Below, piece by piece: positions 32,399 to 41,613 of a DNA stretch of 64,000 bases. The position numbers and the translations under genes are program-made. Source of the DNA: Microthrixaceae bacterium (lineage in GTDB: Bacteria > Actinomycetota > Acidimicrobiia > Acidimicrobiales > Acidimicrobilacustridaceae); assembly GCA_947449015.1 (NCBI GenBank), contig CANFQA010000001.1:49358-113357 (forward strand), in the 5' to 3' direction. Position 1 is the first letter of the stretch. Each line of letters opens with the position of its first letter. The notes below the pieces were generated by a model that worked only from the letters and a program-made list of their open reading frames with translations, searched no databases and was not told the DNA's origin.

Positions 32399-33630
32399 AG
32401 GGGACTGCTCGGCGGCGGGTGGCGATCGGCGCACTGTTTGCGGTGGTGGGGCCTGGACTTATCGCCGGACTCTCTGATGATGACCCTGCAGGGATCACGA
32501 CCTATTCGGTGCTTGGTGCGCAGCACGGCTATCAGCTGTTGTGGGTGCTGGCGCTCTCGACCGTGGCGCTCATCTTGTTCCACGGACTTGGTGCCCGCAT
32601 GGGTGTGGTCACCGGTCAGGGCATCATTGGTCTGATCCGTCAGCGCTATGGCGTGAAACTCAGTGGAGCTGCACTCATCGCGCTGGTGCTGGCCAACCTC
32701 GGGACCACCTGTGCCGAGTTCGCCGGCCTGGCTGCCGGGTTCGAGTTGTTCGGCGTGAATCGATATCTGAGCGTGCCGCTGGCCGCGGTTGGCGTCTCGG
32801 TGCTGGTGTTACGTGGGAGCTTCCGTCGGATCGAACACATCTTTGTGCTGCTCGCTGCGGTGTTCGTGGCCTATATCGCCTCCGGTTTGCTCTCGCATCC
32901 CGACTGGGGTGCTGCGGTGCACGGTCTGGTCGTACCGACCATGCCATTCACTCGTGATGCCTTCGTGATCATCACCGCCACAGTCGGCACCACGCTCGCT
33001 CCCTGGGGTCTCGCGTTCATCCAGTCCTATGCGGTGGACAAACAACTTCGTCCCGAGGACCTTCGCTTCGAACGAATTGATGTCATCGCCGGTTCGATCC
33101 TCACTGGTGTCGTCGGGTTCTTTGTGGTCATCGCCTGCGCGGCGACATTGCATCGCACTGGACTCTCCATCGACACCGCGTCTGATGCTGCTCGTGCGCT
33201 CGAACCGCTGGCGGGTGGGGCTGCCGGCACGCTGTTTGGCATCGGCCTCATCGGCGCTGCAGTGCTGGCTGCTTCGATCCTTCCGCTGTCGACTGCCTAT
33301 TCAGTCTGTGAGTACATGGGCGTTGAAGCTGCCCTCAACGATCCCTACGCGGAGGCGAAACCGTTCTACCTGACCTATGGGGCTGTTGTGGTCTTTGCTG
33401 CTGTACTCGTGCTCATTCCCGGCGCACCACTTGTGACGATCCTGGTCGCCACTCAGGTGCTCAACGCAGTGCTACTCATCCCGTTATTGGTGTTCCTGCT
33501 CGGTGTGGCCCGAGATCGTGACCTCATGGGGGAGTGGGTGGCGACTCGACGGGCGGTCGTTGCCTATGCAGTCACCATTGCCGTGGTGAGCGCGTGTGTT
33601 CTCGGATTGCTCGTCACGATGTTGCTCTGA
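32395..33630 (+). CDS. NRAMP-family transporter, Mg-type (second copy)
   Basis: A 411-residue membrane protein. Helix 1 reads GPGLIAGLSDDDPAGITTYS, so DPGN is D30-P-A-G, and helix 6 reads GTTLAPWGLAF with Ala in place of the selectivity Met. It therefore shares with the 28218 protein the loss of Asn and Met, but through different substitutions, so the two copies are old paralogs rather than a recent duplication. A DDPxGI motif of this sort is common in bacterial NRAMP-related proteins outside the Mn group. It is preceded by the short PRC/MgtE_N-like gene. Substrate by inference Mg or another hard divalent ion. Confidence 0.85.
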   Translation: MKGTARRRVAIGALFAVVGPGLIAGLSDDDPAGITTYSVLGAQHGYQLLWVLALSTVALILFHGLGARMGVVTGQGIIGLIRQRYGVKLSGAALIALVLANLGTTCAEFAGLAAGFELFGVNRYLSVPLAAVGVSVLVLRGSFRRIEHIFVLLAAVFVAYIASGLLSHPDWGAAVHGLVVPTMPFTRDAFVIITATVGTTLAPWGLAFIQSYAVDKQLRPEDLRFERIDVIAGSILTGVVGFFVVIACAATLHRTGLSIDTASDAARALEPLAGGAAGTLFGIGLIGAAVLAASILPLSTAYSVCEYMGVEAALNDPYAEAKPFYLTYGAVVVFAAVLVLIPGAPLVTILVATQVLNAVLLIPLLVFLLGVARDRDLMGEWVATRRAVVAYAVTIAVVSACVLGLLVTMLL

Positions 33631-33688
33631 GGGGCCGCTTCGGGGCTCGGTCGACAGGCCCGATGACCGCACGGCATCATTGGTCCTG

Positions 33689-34897
33689 ATGAGTCTCTCG
33701 AGCGTTCGTTCCGTGGTCCGCTTCGGGCGATTCGAAACCGATTCCGTGAAGCGACGGCTCTCCCGCGCCGCATCAGTGGCCGATCTCCGCAAGATCGCCC
33801 AGAAGCGACTCCCGGGCGGTTGTTTCGATTACATCGACGGTGGTTCCGAGGATGAACGCACCCTCGCCGCTAACTCCCGGGCGTTCGCTGATATGCAGTT
33901 CCGACCTCGGGTACTGCGAGGCATCGAGAAGATCGAGGTCGGTACCGAACTACTGGGCGCGGCAACGCAGCTTCCACTCGTGCTCGCTCCCACCGGTTTC
34001 ACCCGCATCGCCGATCCGCAGGGCGAACTGGCCGTTGCTCGGGCTGCGGCGCGGGCGGGCATTCCCTACACGCTGTCCACGCTCGCCACCCGCTCTATTG
34101 AGGAGGTGCGTTCGGTCAGCGATGGTCGGCTCTGGTTCCAGGTGTACGCATGGCGCGATCGCGAACTGGTCACCGAGATGGTGCAGCGGGCCGCGTCCAA
34201 CGATTACGAGGCCTTGGTGCTCACCGTTGACACGGCGGTATTCGGTCGCCGTGAACGTGATGTGCGTCGCGGGTTCTCCCTGCCGCCCACCATCGGGGCC
34301 GGAACCATCATCGACGGACTGCGTCATCCGGCCTGGACACTGGCATTCCTGCGCAACGAGCCGATCCGTTTTGCCAATGTCATAGGGCGGTCGGTTGGCG
34401 ACGGTTCCTCGCCGGTAAATCTCTCCGACTACATCAACAGCCAGTTCGACCCCGCGCTCGCATGGAGAGATATCGAATGGTTGCGTTCCATCTGGAGCGG
34501 TCCCATCGTGGTCAAGGGCATCCAGTGTGTCGAGGATGCGGTCATTGCCGCCGATCTCGGCGTTGATGCCATAGCGCTCTCTAATCATGGCGGTCGCCAG
34601 CTCGATGGTTCACCGGCAACGCTCTCTCTTGTTGCACCCGTGGCCGACGCTGTTGGTGGTCAAACGCAGATCATCTGCGACGGCGGAGTGCGCAGGGGCA
34701 GCGACATCGTGAAGGCGGTCGCTGCCGGTGCCGACGCCGTGATGGCTGGACGTGCCTATCTCTATGCGCTTGGTGCGGCAGGTGAGGTCGGGGTCGACAC
34801 GCTGCTGGGTTGGTGGCGTGAGGACATGCGGCGAACGATGAGTCTGATTGGTGCCGCCTCGATCGCGGAACTGGACCGGTCCTTCATCACCCAGTAA
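33689..34897 (+). CDS. FMN-dependent alpha-hydroxy-acid dehydrogenase (LldD-like)
   Basis: A 402-residue TIM-barrel flavoenzyme; the start is set at ATG 33689 because the longer ORF overlaps the NRAMP gene. DLRKIAQKRLPGGCFDYIDG at the N-terminus, LAPTGFTRIADPQGE, WFQVYAW, VVKGIQCVEDA, and LSNHGGRQLDG with the catalytic His are the standard motifs, followed by IICDGGVRRGSDIVKAVAAGA for FMN phosphate. It oxidises L-lactate or a related 2-hydroxyacid to the keto acid. It follows the second NRAMP gene by 58 bases on the same strand and ends convergently with an SDR. Confidence 0.9.
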   Translation: MSLSSVRSVVRFGRFETDSVKRRLSRAASVADLRKIAQKRLPGGCFDYIDGGSEDERTLAANSRAFADMQFRPRVLRGIEKIEVGTELLGAATQLPLVLAPTGFTRIADPQGELAVARAAARAGIPYTLSTLATRSIEEVRSVSDGRLWFQVYAWRDRELVTEMVQRAASNDYEALVLTVDTAVFGRRERDVRRGFSLPPTIGAGTIIDGLRHPAWTLAFLRNEPIRFANVIGRSVGDGSSPVNLSDYINSQFDPALAWRDIEWLRSIWSGPIVVKGIQCVEDAVIAADLGVDAIALSNHGGRQLDGSPATLSLVAPVADAVGGQTQIICDGGVRRGSDIVKAVAAGADAVMAGRAYLYALGAAGEVGVDTLLGWWREDMRRTMSLIGAASIAELDRSFITQ

Positions 34898-34942
34898 CTC
34901 GCTTCGAGCGGGATGAATTGTCGGCCGATCGGGATACTCGGA

Positions 34943-35686
34943 TCAGTTGGTGACCGCACCGCCATTGATGGCGATGGTCTGTCCGGTGATCCACTCCGAT
35001 TCATCGGAGGCCAGGAACACGCAGGCAGTGCCAATATCGCGTCCGGTGCCGAGTCGACCAACGGGCACCTGCTTGGCCATTGCTGCGGTGACGGTTCGTG
35101 ATTCTTCGGTGACCTCGGGGTCATCGCGCTCCATGAGTCCCAGCGCAAGTGTGTTGGCGGTGACCCCACTGCGAGCAGTCTCCACCGCGAGGTGGCGCAT
35201 GAAACTGATGGCACCACCTTTGCCAGCTCCGTACATCGACACTCCGATGTTGAGACCCTGGGTACCCGCGCCCGAGGAGATGGTGATGACCCGTCCCCAG
35301 CCGCGCTCGCACATGGCGTCAACGGTGGCCTTCACGCAGTTGATGACGCCATAGAGATTCACATCGATATACGCCGCCCACTCATCCGGGTCCATGTCGC
35401 GGAACTTCACCGGGCGCATCGTCGGTGGAATACCGGCATTGTTCACGAGAATGTCGATGGGACCACAGTTGTCAATCGCCGCGCGCACCTCCTCGAGATT
35501 GGCAACCGAGAACGGCAGCGGGTGGGCGTTGGTGCCAAGCGCTTTAACGGCCGCCTCCGCTCGCTCAGGGATCAGGTCATTGATGAACACCACCGCGCCA
35601 GCCTCGATGAGAGCAGCGGCAATCCCGAAGCCCACGCCGCGTCCGGCGCCGGTGACAAGGGCGGTTCTTCCTGTGAGATCGAACAT
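34943..35686 (-). CDS. SDR family oxidoreductase
   Basis: A 247-residue classical SDR; ATG 35686 (MFDLTGRTALVTGAGRGVGF) is the natural start, since the extra ORF residues are unlike the family. The cofactor loop is TGAGRGVGFG, NNAGIPPTMRP is the NNAG region, and the catalytic Ser lies in ITISSGAGTQG and the Tyr/Lys pair in YGAGK. A C-terminal GQTIAINGGAVTN closes the subunit. It is divergent from the acyl-CoA dehydrogenase with an 80-base shared promoter region, suggesting a common lipid or steroid-type substrate pathway. Confidence 0.9.
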   Translation of the reverse strand: MFDLTGRTALVTGAGRGVGFGIAAALIEAGAVVFINDLIPERAEAAVKALGTNAHPLPFSVANLEEVRAAIDNCGPIDILVNNAGIPPTMRPVKFRDMDPDEWAAYIDVNLYGVINCVKATVDAMCERGWGRVITISSGAGTQGLNIGVSMYGAGKGGAISFMRHLAVETARSGVTANTLALGLMERDDPEVTEESRTVTAAMAKQVPVGRLGTGRDIGTACVFLASDESEWITGQTIAINGGAVTN

Positions 35687-35766
35687 GGCAAGAGGCTTGC
35701 ACATCGGCCCCGGCGCGGTCGTTAGTCTCCTCAGAGCATTTCCGTCGGCGACCACGGGGAACCTTT

Positions 35767-36954
35767 ATGTACAGCGATCAGGACCTGACCAAACTCACCG
35801 AGGAGTTCGTGGAGATCAACCGCGAGATTCTCGACGACCAGTTCGCGCTGCGCGGTGCTCAGTTCGATGCCGGTCTCGCCATGGTGCATTTCCCCGAGGG
35901 TTACGGCGGTCTCGGCGGCAATCGTGGCCAGCAGGCAGTGATTGATGCGGTGCTGCGCGCCAACGGCGCCAACTATGAGGACCTGCGCATCAATCCGATC
36001 GGGATCGGTATGGGTGCCCCCACGGTGCTCATGTACGGCTCCGAGGAACTCAAGGCCAAGCACATCCGTCGCATCTTCACCGGTGAGGACATCTGGTGTC
36101 AGTTGTTCTCCGAGCCGACGCATGGCTCTGATGTTGCTGGCATCCCCAGCCGTGCGATCAAGGATGGAGATGAGTGGATCGTCAATGGTCAGAAGGTTTG
36201 GACCACGCTGGCGCATGTGTCGAGTTACGGCATGTTGCTCACCCGCACCAACCCCGACGTTCCCAAGCACAAGGGGCTCAGTTATTTCGTGCTGGATATG
36301 AACGCGCCTGGTGTTGAGGTTCGTCCGTTGTTTCAGATGACCGGTGAGGCCGAGTTCAACGAGGTGTTCCTCACCGATGTGCGCATTCATGATTCGCTTC
36401 GACTTGGCGAAGAGGGCAACGGTTGGAAGGTTGCGATCACCACCCTGATGAACGAACGTGTCGCGCTTTCCGGTGGTGCCGCAGCACGCGGTTCTGGTCC
36501 GATTCGTGATCTCCTTTCGCTGTGGGAGCAGCGTCGCGATGCGTTGACCGAGAACGAGCGCGTCATTTGGAGGGACCGGGTTTCGAGGTTGTGGATCGAA
36601 GCCGAGATCATCCGACTCACGAACGCCCGAGCCAAAGCCTTGGCCGTTGGTGGCAGTCCCGGCCCCGAGGGTTCGGTGGGCAAGCTCGCATCGGCCGAGT
36701 TCTCCAAGCGTCTCAACGAAGCAATCGTGGAACTTGAGGGTGCCGACGGCATGATTCACGAGCCCGGCTATCCACTCACGCGTTCTTCTGATTCGATGCG
36801 CACGCGCACGGGCCGGTTCCTGCGCTCGCGGGCCAACACCATCGAAGGTGGCACCTCCGAAATCATGCGCAACATTCTCGCCGAGCGAGTGTTGGGTCTT
36901 CCCGGCGATGTCCGTGTCGACACCGAACTTCCCTGGAGTGACATCCCCCGCTGA
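35767..36954 (+). CDS. Acyl-CoA dehydrogenase family protein
   Basis: A 395-residue FAD enzyme for alpha,beta-desaturation of an acyl-CoA. HFPEGYGGLGGNRGQ is the substrate-side loop, CQLFSEPTHGSDVAGIPSRA and NGQKVWTTLAHVSSYGMLL form the flavin-binding beta domain, and RANTIEGGTSEIMRNILAER is the C-terminal FAD/dimer motif. Members of this type often act on branched, cyclic or steroid-derived acyl-CoA rather than simple fatty acids; that is inference. The start is directly preceded by a GGGGAA element. Neighbours are SDRs on both sides, consistent with a beta-oxidation-like module. Confidence 0.92.
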   Translation: MYSDQDLTKLTEEFVEINREILDDQFALRGAQFDAGLAMVHFPEGYGGLGGNRGQQAVIDAVLRANGANYEDLRINPIGIGMGAPTVLMYGSEELKAKHIRRIFTGEDIWCQLFSEPTHGSDVAGIPSRAIKDGDEWIVNGQKVWTTLAHVSSYGMLLTRTNPDVPKHKGLSYFVLDMNAPGVEVRPLFQMTGEAEFNEVFLTDVRIHDSLRLGEEGNGWKVAITTLMNERVALSGGAAARGSGPIRDLLSLWEQRRDALTENERVIWRDRVSRLWIEAEIIRLTNARAKALAVGGSPGPEGSVGKLASAEFSKRLNEAIVELEGADGMIHEPGYPLTRSSDSMRTRTGRFLRSRANTIEGGTSEIMRNILAERVLGLPGDVRVDTELPWSDIPR

Positions 36955-36986
36955 GATTTCCGGAGTAGGTCGGCGACGTGCGCGGG

Positions 36987-37808
36987 TCAGCCGAGCGGCA
37001 GACCATCAAGGCCGTGCACGGTGAGGCCCCAGTCGGCAATGTTGTCGAGGCTCACGGTGATGCGGCCGGTCACGTCGGGTTCGCAGTCGCACAGCACGAG
37101 AGTTCCCTCGACCATGGCTTCCATTGACTCGATCTGATCGGGCCGCAGTGTTGCGCCAACAATCGCGGCGGCGCCCTCGCTCAACACCGCCGCGCGCGGC
37201 TCCACGGTGTTCACGCGAACACCAGTGCCGTAGACCTCGGCCGCGAGGCCATTGGTAATGCGATTGAGCGCCGCCTTCGACGCACCGTAGGCGGCGATAC
37301 GCGGGCCCGAGGGACCGACATCGAACGGCGGACCATCCCATAACTTGGCGCTGCCACTCGAAAGGTTGACGATCCAACCTTCGCCCGCCTCAATCATTGC
37401 CGGAAGGGCGGCCAGTGAAAGATCGGTCGGAGCGTTCACGTTGGCTTCGAACATGATGTTGCGACGCTTCACCGAGAAGCCCGTGAGCGGGGCCTGAATC
37501 GATGCCGCCGCGTTGTTCACGAGGATCTCGATATGCCCACCCAGCGCCTCGGCGGCCTCCGGCACGATGCGCGCCCTGTCGGTTTCATCAATGAGGTCGG
37601 CCACAACGATCGCCACGTTCGTGCCGTACTTCGCAATTCGCTCGGCAGTTTCGGTGAGGCTGCCAGCGAGGTGCTCATGGGCGTCAAGCGTGCGAGCGGT
37701 CAGCACCACATCGGCACCTTCAGCGGCGAGGCGCTCGGCAATGCCGGCACCGATGCCGCGGCTTGAGCCCGTGACAAGTGCGCGTCGACCGCGGAACCTG
37801 TCACCCAT
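36987..37808 (-). CDS. SDR family oxidoreductase
   Basis: A 273-residue classical SDR. TGSSRGIGAG is the cofactor loop, VNNAAASIQAP the NNAG region, NLSSGSAKLWDGPPFDVG carries the catalytic Ser and a longer insertion, and YGASK the Tyr/Lys pair. The C-terminus has ADWGLTVHGLDGLPLG rather than the usual xGxxxxVDGG end. It starts exactly where the DegT-family gene stops (position 37808 shared), so the two are cotranscribed. The pair may handle a carbonyl/amino-sugar-like or hydroxyacyl substrate; nothing more specific is supported. Confidence 0.88.
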   Translation of the reverse strand: MGDRFRGRRALVTGSSRGIGAGIAERLAAEGADVVLTARTLDAHEHLAGSLTETAERIAKYGTNVAIVVADLIDETDRARIVPEAAEALGGHIEILVNNAAASIQAPLTGFSVKRRNIMFEANVNAPTDLSLAALPAMIEAGEGWIVNLSSGSAKLWDGPPFDVGPSGPRIAAYGASKAALNRITNGLAAEVYGTGVRVNTVEPRAAVLSEGAAAIVGATLRPDQIESMEAMVEGTLVLCDCEPDVTGRITVSLDNIADWGLTVHGLDGLPLG

Positions 37809-39043
37809 CAGATGAGGCCCTTGTCGGCGAGGAACGCTTCGACGGTTTCGCCGATGTAGGCACAGTCGTCATCACTCAGTGAGTGATTGTTCGGCAGGAT
37901 CAGGCCCCATTCCATGACGCGATCGGCATTCGGTAGCCCGGCGGCGGGCACTCGGAACTCTTGGCCTCGCAGCATGGGCTGGCGGGTGACGTTTCCGGTC
38001 CAGACCATGCGGGTATCGATACCGTTGGTTTCCATCCAGGACTGGAACTCGGAGCGGCGGATGCCGGAGTCCTCGTTAATGAGGATGGGGAACATATGCC
38101 AGCCCGTCTCAATGCCTTCGGTGAGGCGGGGAAGGGTGAACAGTTCCGGCCAGCGTGCGAAATGTGCCGCGGTAAGAGCAAAGCTTCGCTGACGACGGGC
38201 CAGGTTGTCATCAAGCTTGTCGAGTTGCACAAGACCGAACGCAGCGGAGAGTTCGGAGGGTTCAAAGTTCCAACCGTTCTCATCGAAGATGAACAAGTTG
38301 TCGTATTCGAGACCATCATCGATATCGCTGAAGAACCGATTCACCTTGCCCTTGAGTGAACCAAACAGCTGCAGCTCTGAGCGACGACCCCACCGACGGA
38401 ACAGCAGTGCCTTATCGGCCATGTCGTCATCGTCGAAGCACACCATGCCGCCGGTTCCGGCTGCGGTGATGATGTGTGAGAGAGCGAAACTAGTGAGGGA
38501 GATGTCGGCACGCGTGCCAGTGGGCGTGCCCCGCAAGGTGAGCCCGAGTGCGTCGCAGGAATCCTCCACCACTTTGAGCCCGTGACGATCAGCGATGGAT
38601 CGGATGACATCCCAGTCCGGAGCGTTGCCAATGAGGTTGGGGGCAAGGATCGCTCGGGTGCGCGGTGTGATCATGGCCTCGATGGCATCAACGTCGATCT
38701 GGAAGGTGTCCGAGGTGACGTCGACGAACACCGGAACAATGCCCTTGCGGATCATGGGTGCAATATCGGTGGAAAACGTGACGGCGCTGGTGATGATCTC
38801 GTCACCAGGTTCGAGATTGAGTACCTCGATGGCGAGGTACAGCGCGGAGCTGCCGGAGTTGCACATGACGCCCCGACGCTTGGCGAACAGCTCGGCCACC
38901 CTCTTCTCCATGGCTTTTACGTTCTTGCCGATGCGAAGTGCAGTTGGCCCGGCCCGGAGGACCTCGACGACTGCCTCGATCTCACGTTCATCATGGACCG
39001 ACCCGGCGTACTCGATGCGGCGGTCAGATGTGATGCGGCTCAT
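37808..39043 (-). CDS. DegT/DnrJ/EryC1-fold enzyme with His in place of the PLP lysine (3-dehydratase-like)
   Basis: A 411-residue fold-type I protein. CNSGSSALYLAIEVLNLEPG and VVEDSCDALGLTLRG are motifs shared with the E1 (DdhC/AscC) and ColD sugar 3-dehydratases. In aminotransferases of this family the internal-aldimine Lys follows; here the segment is LTSFALSHIITAAGTGGMVC, with His190 at that place, exactly the replacement known for ColD and E1. The protein should therefore bind PMP/PLP non-covalently and deoxygenate at C3 of a 4-keto-6-deoxy sugar or analogue. The cysteine cluster for E1's [2Fe-2S] is not evident. No sugar-nucleotide genes are adjacent, so the substrate is open. Confidence 0.8.
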   Translation of the reverse strand: MSRITSDRRIEYAGSVHDEREIEAVVEVLRAGPTALRIGKNVKAMEKRVAELFAKRRGVMCNSGSSALYLAIEVLNLEPGDEIITSAVTFSTDIAPMIRKGIVPVFVDVTSDTFQIDVDAIEAMITPRTRAILAPNLIGNAPDWDVIRSIADRHGLKVVEDSCDALGLTLRGTPTGTRADISLTSFALSHIITAAGTGGMVCFDDDDMADKALLFRRWGRRSELQLFGSLKGKVNRFFSDIDDGLEYDNLFIFDENGWNFEPSELSAAFGLVQLDKLDDNLARRQRSFALTAAHFARWPELFTLPRLTEGIETGWHMFPILINEDSGIRRSEFQSWMETNGIDTRMVWTGNVTRQPMLRGQEFRVPAAGLPNADRVMEWGLILPNNHSLSDDDCAYIGETVEAFLADKGLI

Positions 39044-39194
39044 CGGAGTCCTCTCTGTTGTCCAGAACCCATGAAGTTAGTCCGGTCGATCTTGCCGGGA
39101 ACCCACGCAACCTTTGATGCAGGACGAACCCAGTGCGGATGTCGCCGCACTGGGTTGAAGCGATTGCGTGAAAACGCTGTCGTATGATGCCGCC

Positions 39195-39713
39195 ATGCGC
39201 ATGATCCCCACCTCCCGTATCGGTGCCGTTAGTGCTGGAGTTTTGCTCGCCGTTGTACTGCTTCTCTCTGCGTGTGGATCATCGTCAAGCAGTTCGAAGG
39301 GTGCAGCCGCAGATGACGCCACGACCACGAGTTCGACCATTCCGACTCCGGCTCAGGCGGCTAGTTCATGCCAGAAAGCAACTTCAGCAGTGGGATCATT
39401 GATTGATGCCGCCAACGCGGATTCATCTTCAATGGACTACAGCGCATTGGGCGGCCTCCTCGACGATGCCCGAGCAGATGCCGAGCAGTGCCAGGCTGCA
39501 GTGAAAGCCGCCAGTCCAAAGCTGTCAGCCGAGGGGCAAACGGCAGCCACGTCGTATTCCGGTGCACTTGGCGCTGTGCTGCCGCTGCTGGAACTCGCCC
39601 CAACGGACCCTGACATGCTTTCTGTCTGGACAGCTCGGATGTCGGCAGTATTGGGACCACTCACGGCAGCGCAAGGCGCCCTCGCGCAGGCTGACCCACT
39701 GTTCGCGAACTGA
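39195..39713 (+). CDS. Small lipoprotein of unknown function
   Basis: A 172-residue precursor beginning MRMIPTSRIGAVSAGVLLAV, with a hydrophobic core and lipobox LLLSAC followed by a Ser-rich linker (GSSSSSSKGAAADD). After removal of the signal peptide the Cys would be lipidated and the protein anchored outside the membrane. The rest (PAQAASSCQKATSAVGSLID, then SMDYSALGGLLDDARADAEQ) is helical, with two more Cys that may pair. No domain is recognised. It is monocistronic between two minus-strand units; ATG 39195 is chosen because the upstream residues break the signal peptide. Confidence 0.7.
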   Translation: MRMIPTSRIGAVSAGVLLAVVLLLSACGSSSSSSKGAAADDATTTSSTIPTPAQAASSCQKATSAVGSLIDAANADSSSMDYSALGGLLDDARADAEQCQAAVKAASPKLSAEGQTAATSYSGALGAVLPLLELAPTDPDMLSVWTARMSAVLGPLTAAQGALAQADPLFAN

Positions 39714-39754
39714 TCTATCGGCTGGTTGAAGCCATCGAACGATTCCGTCGTTCC

Positions 39755-41497
39755 TTAGGACTGCCAGGCCGGGGTTCCGTCGATGTAGGTCTCGGTCACG
39801 GAAATGTCGGCCCAGCCGGCTGGATCCGATGACCAGGGATCAGCCGAGACCACAGCCCAGTCGGCGCGTTTGCCCACCTCAAGCGATCCGCGGTCATCGG
39901 CGTGGATCTGCCACGCGGCGTTGGTGGTGATGGCGGCGAGCGCCTGCGTCGGAGTTGCACATTCCGAACGGTTGAGCACCGAACCGTCATCCTCAATGTT
40001 TCGTAGCACTGCTGTTCGTGCACTGAGCAGCGGATTGATCTCGCTCACGTTGTAGTCGGAATGGAGCGATGGGCGTAGACCGGCGCCATACGCGGACGCC
40101 ACCCGATCGAGCCGATCGGCGCGTGCTGGGCCGAGCAGCGTGTCGCGAAATGCCGCACCCCAGTAATACACATGGTTCATGAGGAAACTCGGCGATACTC
40201 CTGCGGCGGCCATACGTCGAAGTTGATCGTCGGTGGTGAACGAGGCGTGTTCAAGTCGATGACGCAGATCGTTGCCACCCTTGATCGGGAGCAAGTCTTC
40301 AAGCGCGGTGAGTGCGAATTCCACCGCGGCATCGCCGTTGGTGTGGACCATCAACTGCCAGCCTCCGTCGAGTCCCACCGACAACACCTCACGCAGGCTT
40401 TCAGGCGTCCAATTGGCTTTCCCGCCATTGTCCTGACCGAGATACGGCTGCATGAAGTAGCCGGAGCGGCCTTGGTTTGAGCCGTCAGTGACGACCTTCC
40501 ACGCATCGGCCCGCACCATTTCGTCCCCGCTGAATGGAGTGACGCCCGCCTCGGCCCATGCTGCTGCCGTCTGGGCCGGAGTCTGTCCAGCGATGGTGGC
40601 GAACTGCGCAGTGGAGACGCGAGTGGGTAGGCGCTTGGAGCCGTTCAACTGGTGCAGCAGTGCCAGCTCGCCAACTCCGGCGAGGGTTCCGGTGGCGGCT
40701 TCACGCACCGAGGTCACGCCTCGACGCGCTGCCGCGTTGAGAATCTGCTCGATGCCCGCCGCAGTGTCCTGCGCAGTCGGCTTGGGGAGCACGCCGATCA
40801 ACATGAGCATGGCGGATGCCTCGCCGATGACTCCATTGAGTTTGCCGTCGACGCGACCGAAGGTGCCGCCAGGAGGATCGATCACCTGATCGTCGATCTT
40901 GGCGGCGACGAGAGTGGCGGAGTTCACGTAGAGGTAATGCATGGACGCATTCATCACCACGACGGGATTCTCCGGAGCGACCTGATCGAGGATTGCACGC
41001 GTGAGCGTTGGTTCACCGGGATAGCGACTGGGATCGAACAACTTGCCGAAGACGAACTGACCATTCGGTGTGCGTTGTGCGTCAGCTTTCACTGCGGCGA
41101 CGACATCGTCGAAGGTGGGGCAGGCATCGTGGGACATGTCAGTCCACGCCAGATTCATCAGTGAAGTCCAGATATGCATGTGTGGCTCAATGAGTCCGGG
41201 GATCACGATTCCATCCGGCTTCACTGTGGTCGTAGAGACGTTCGTGAGCCCTTCGACATCTGCGAGCGATCCGATTCCGATGATTCGCCCACCCGAAATT
41301 GCCATTGCCTCAGCCGTTGGGGTGGAAGCATTGTTGGTGGAGATCTCACCGAGAATCAGCAGCTCAGCGTGTTGTGTGACTGTGCGTCCACGCGTGTGGT
41401 GTGCGGGTTCGATGACAGATGATGTTCCCGCGAGCGATTGGCCAAGATGGGCCCGACTGACCGGGTGCATGTCGCAATTGCAGGTCGTGGTGGTCAT
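39755..41497 (-). CDS. YtcJ-like amidohydrolase
   Basis: A 580-residue metal-dependent hydrolase. The start is ATG 41497, with GGAGG 7 bases upstream; the N-terminus TTTTCNCDMHPVSRAHLGQS is an extension without signal-peptide character. IPGLIEPHMHIWTSLMNLAW gives the HxH metal motif, HTNGDAAVEFAL and RHRLEHASFTTD further His ligands, and LHSDYNVSEINPLLSARTAV the Asp region. ITTNAAWQIHADDRGSLEVG is the family C-terminal signature. Related enzymes hydrolyse amides or formamides of varied small molecules. It is divergent from the NRPS-like/ABC operon with a 116-base shared upstream region, a hint of a related pathway. Confidence 0.87.
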   Translation of the reverse strand: MTTTTCNCDMHPVSRAHLGQSLAGTSSVIEPAHHTRGRTVTQHAELLILGEISTNNASTPTAEAMAISGGRIIGIGSLADVEGLTNVSTTTVKPDGIVIPGLIEPHMHIWTSLMNLAWTDMSHDACPTFDDVVAAVKADAQRTPNGQFVFGKLFDPSRYPGEPTLTRAILDQVAPENPVVVMNASMHYLYVNSATLVAAKIDDQVIDPPGGTFGRVDGKLNGVIGEASAMLMLIGVLPKPTAQDTAAGIEQILNAAARRGVTSVREAATGTLAGVGELALLHQLNGSKRLPTRVSTAQFATIAGQTPAQTAAAWAEAGVTPFSGDEMVRADAWKVVTDGSNQGRSGYFMQPYLGQDNGGKANWTPESLREVLSVGLDGGWQLMVHTNGDAAVEFALTALEDLLPIKGGNDLRHRLEHASFTTDDQLRRMAAAGVSPSFLMNHVYYWGAAFRDTLLGPARADRLDRVASAYGAGLRPSLHSDYNVSEINPLLSARTAVLRNIEDDGSVLNRSECATPTQALAAITTNAAWQIHADDRGSLEVGKRADWAVVSADPWSSDPAGWADISVTETYIDGTPAWQS

Positions 41498-41613
41498 CGT
41501 GATTCCTCCGGTGAATCTCATTCCGCTCGAACGATGACTCTATGGCACAGCAGTTCGGAACCGGCTTGCGGAGGTGGGGAGCAGACTGCCCCAGCATCTA
41601 AGGTCGCCGATCT

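Noticed and set aside
34898-34912. Terminator CTCGCT-TCG-AGCGGG between the flavoenzyme and SDR genes
   Set aside because: Three-base loop, one G-U pair and no U tract on either strand; too weak to list.
35731-36759. 342-residue minus ORF
   Set aside because: Antisense to the acyl-CoA dehydrogenase, whose motifs are unambiguous.
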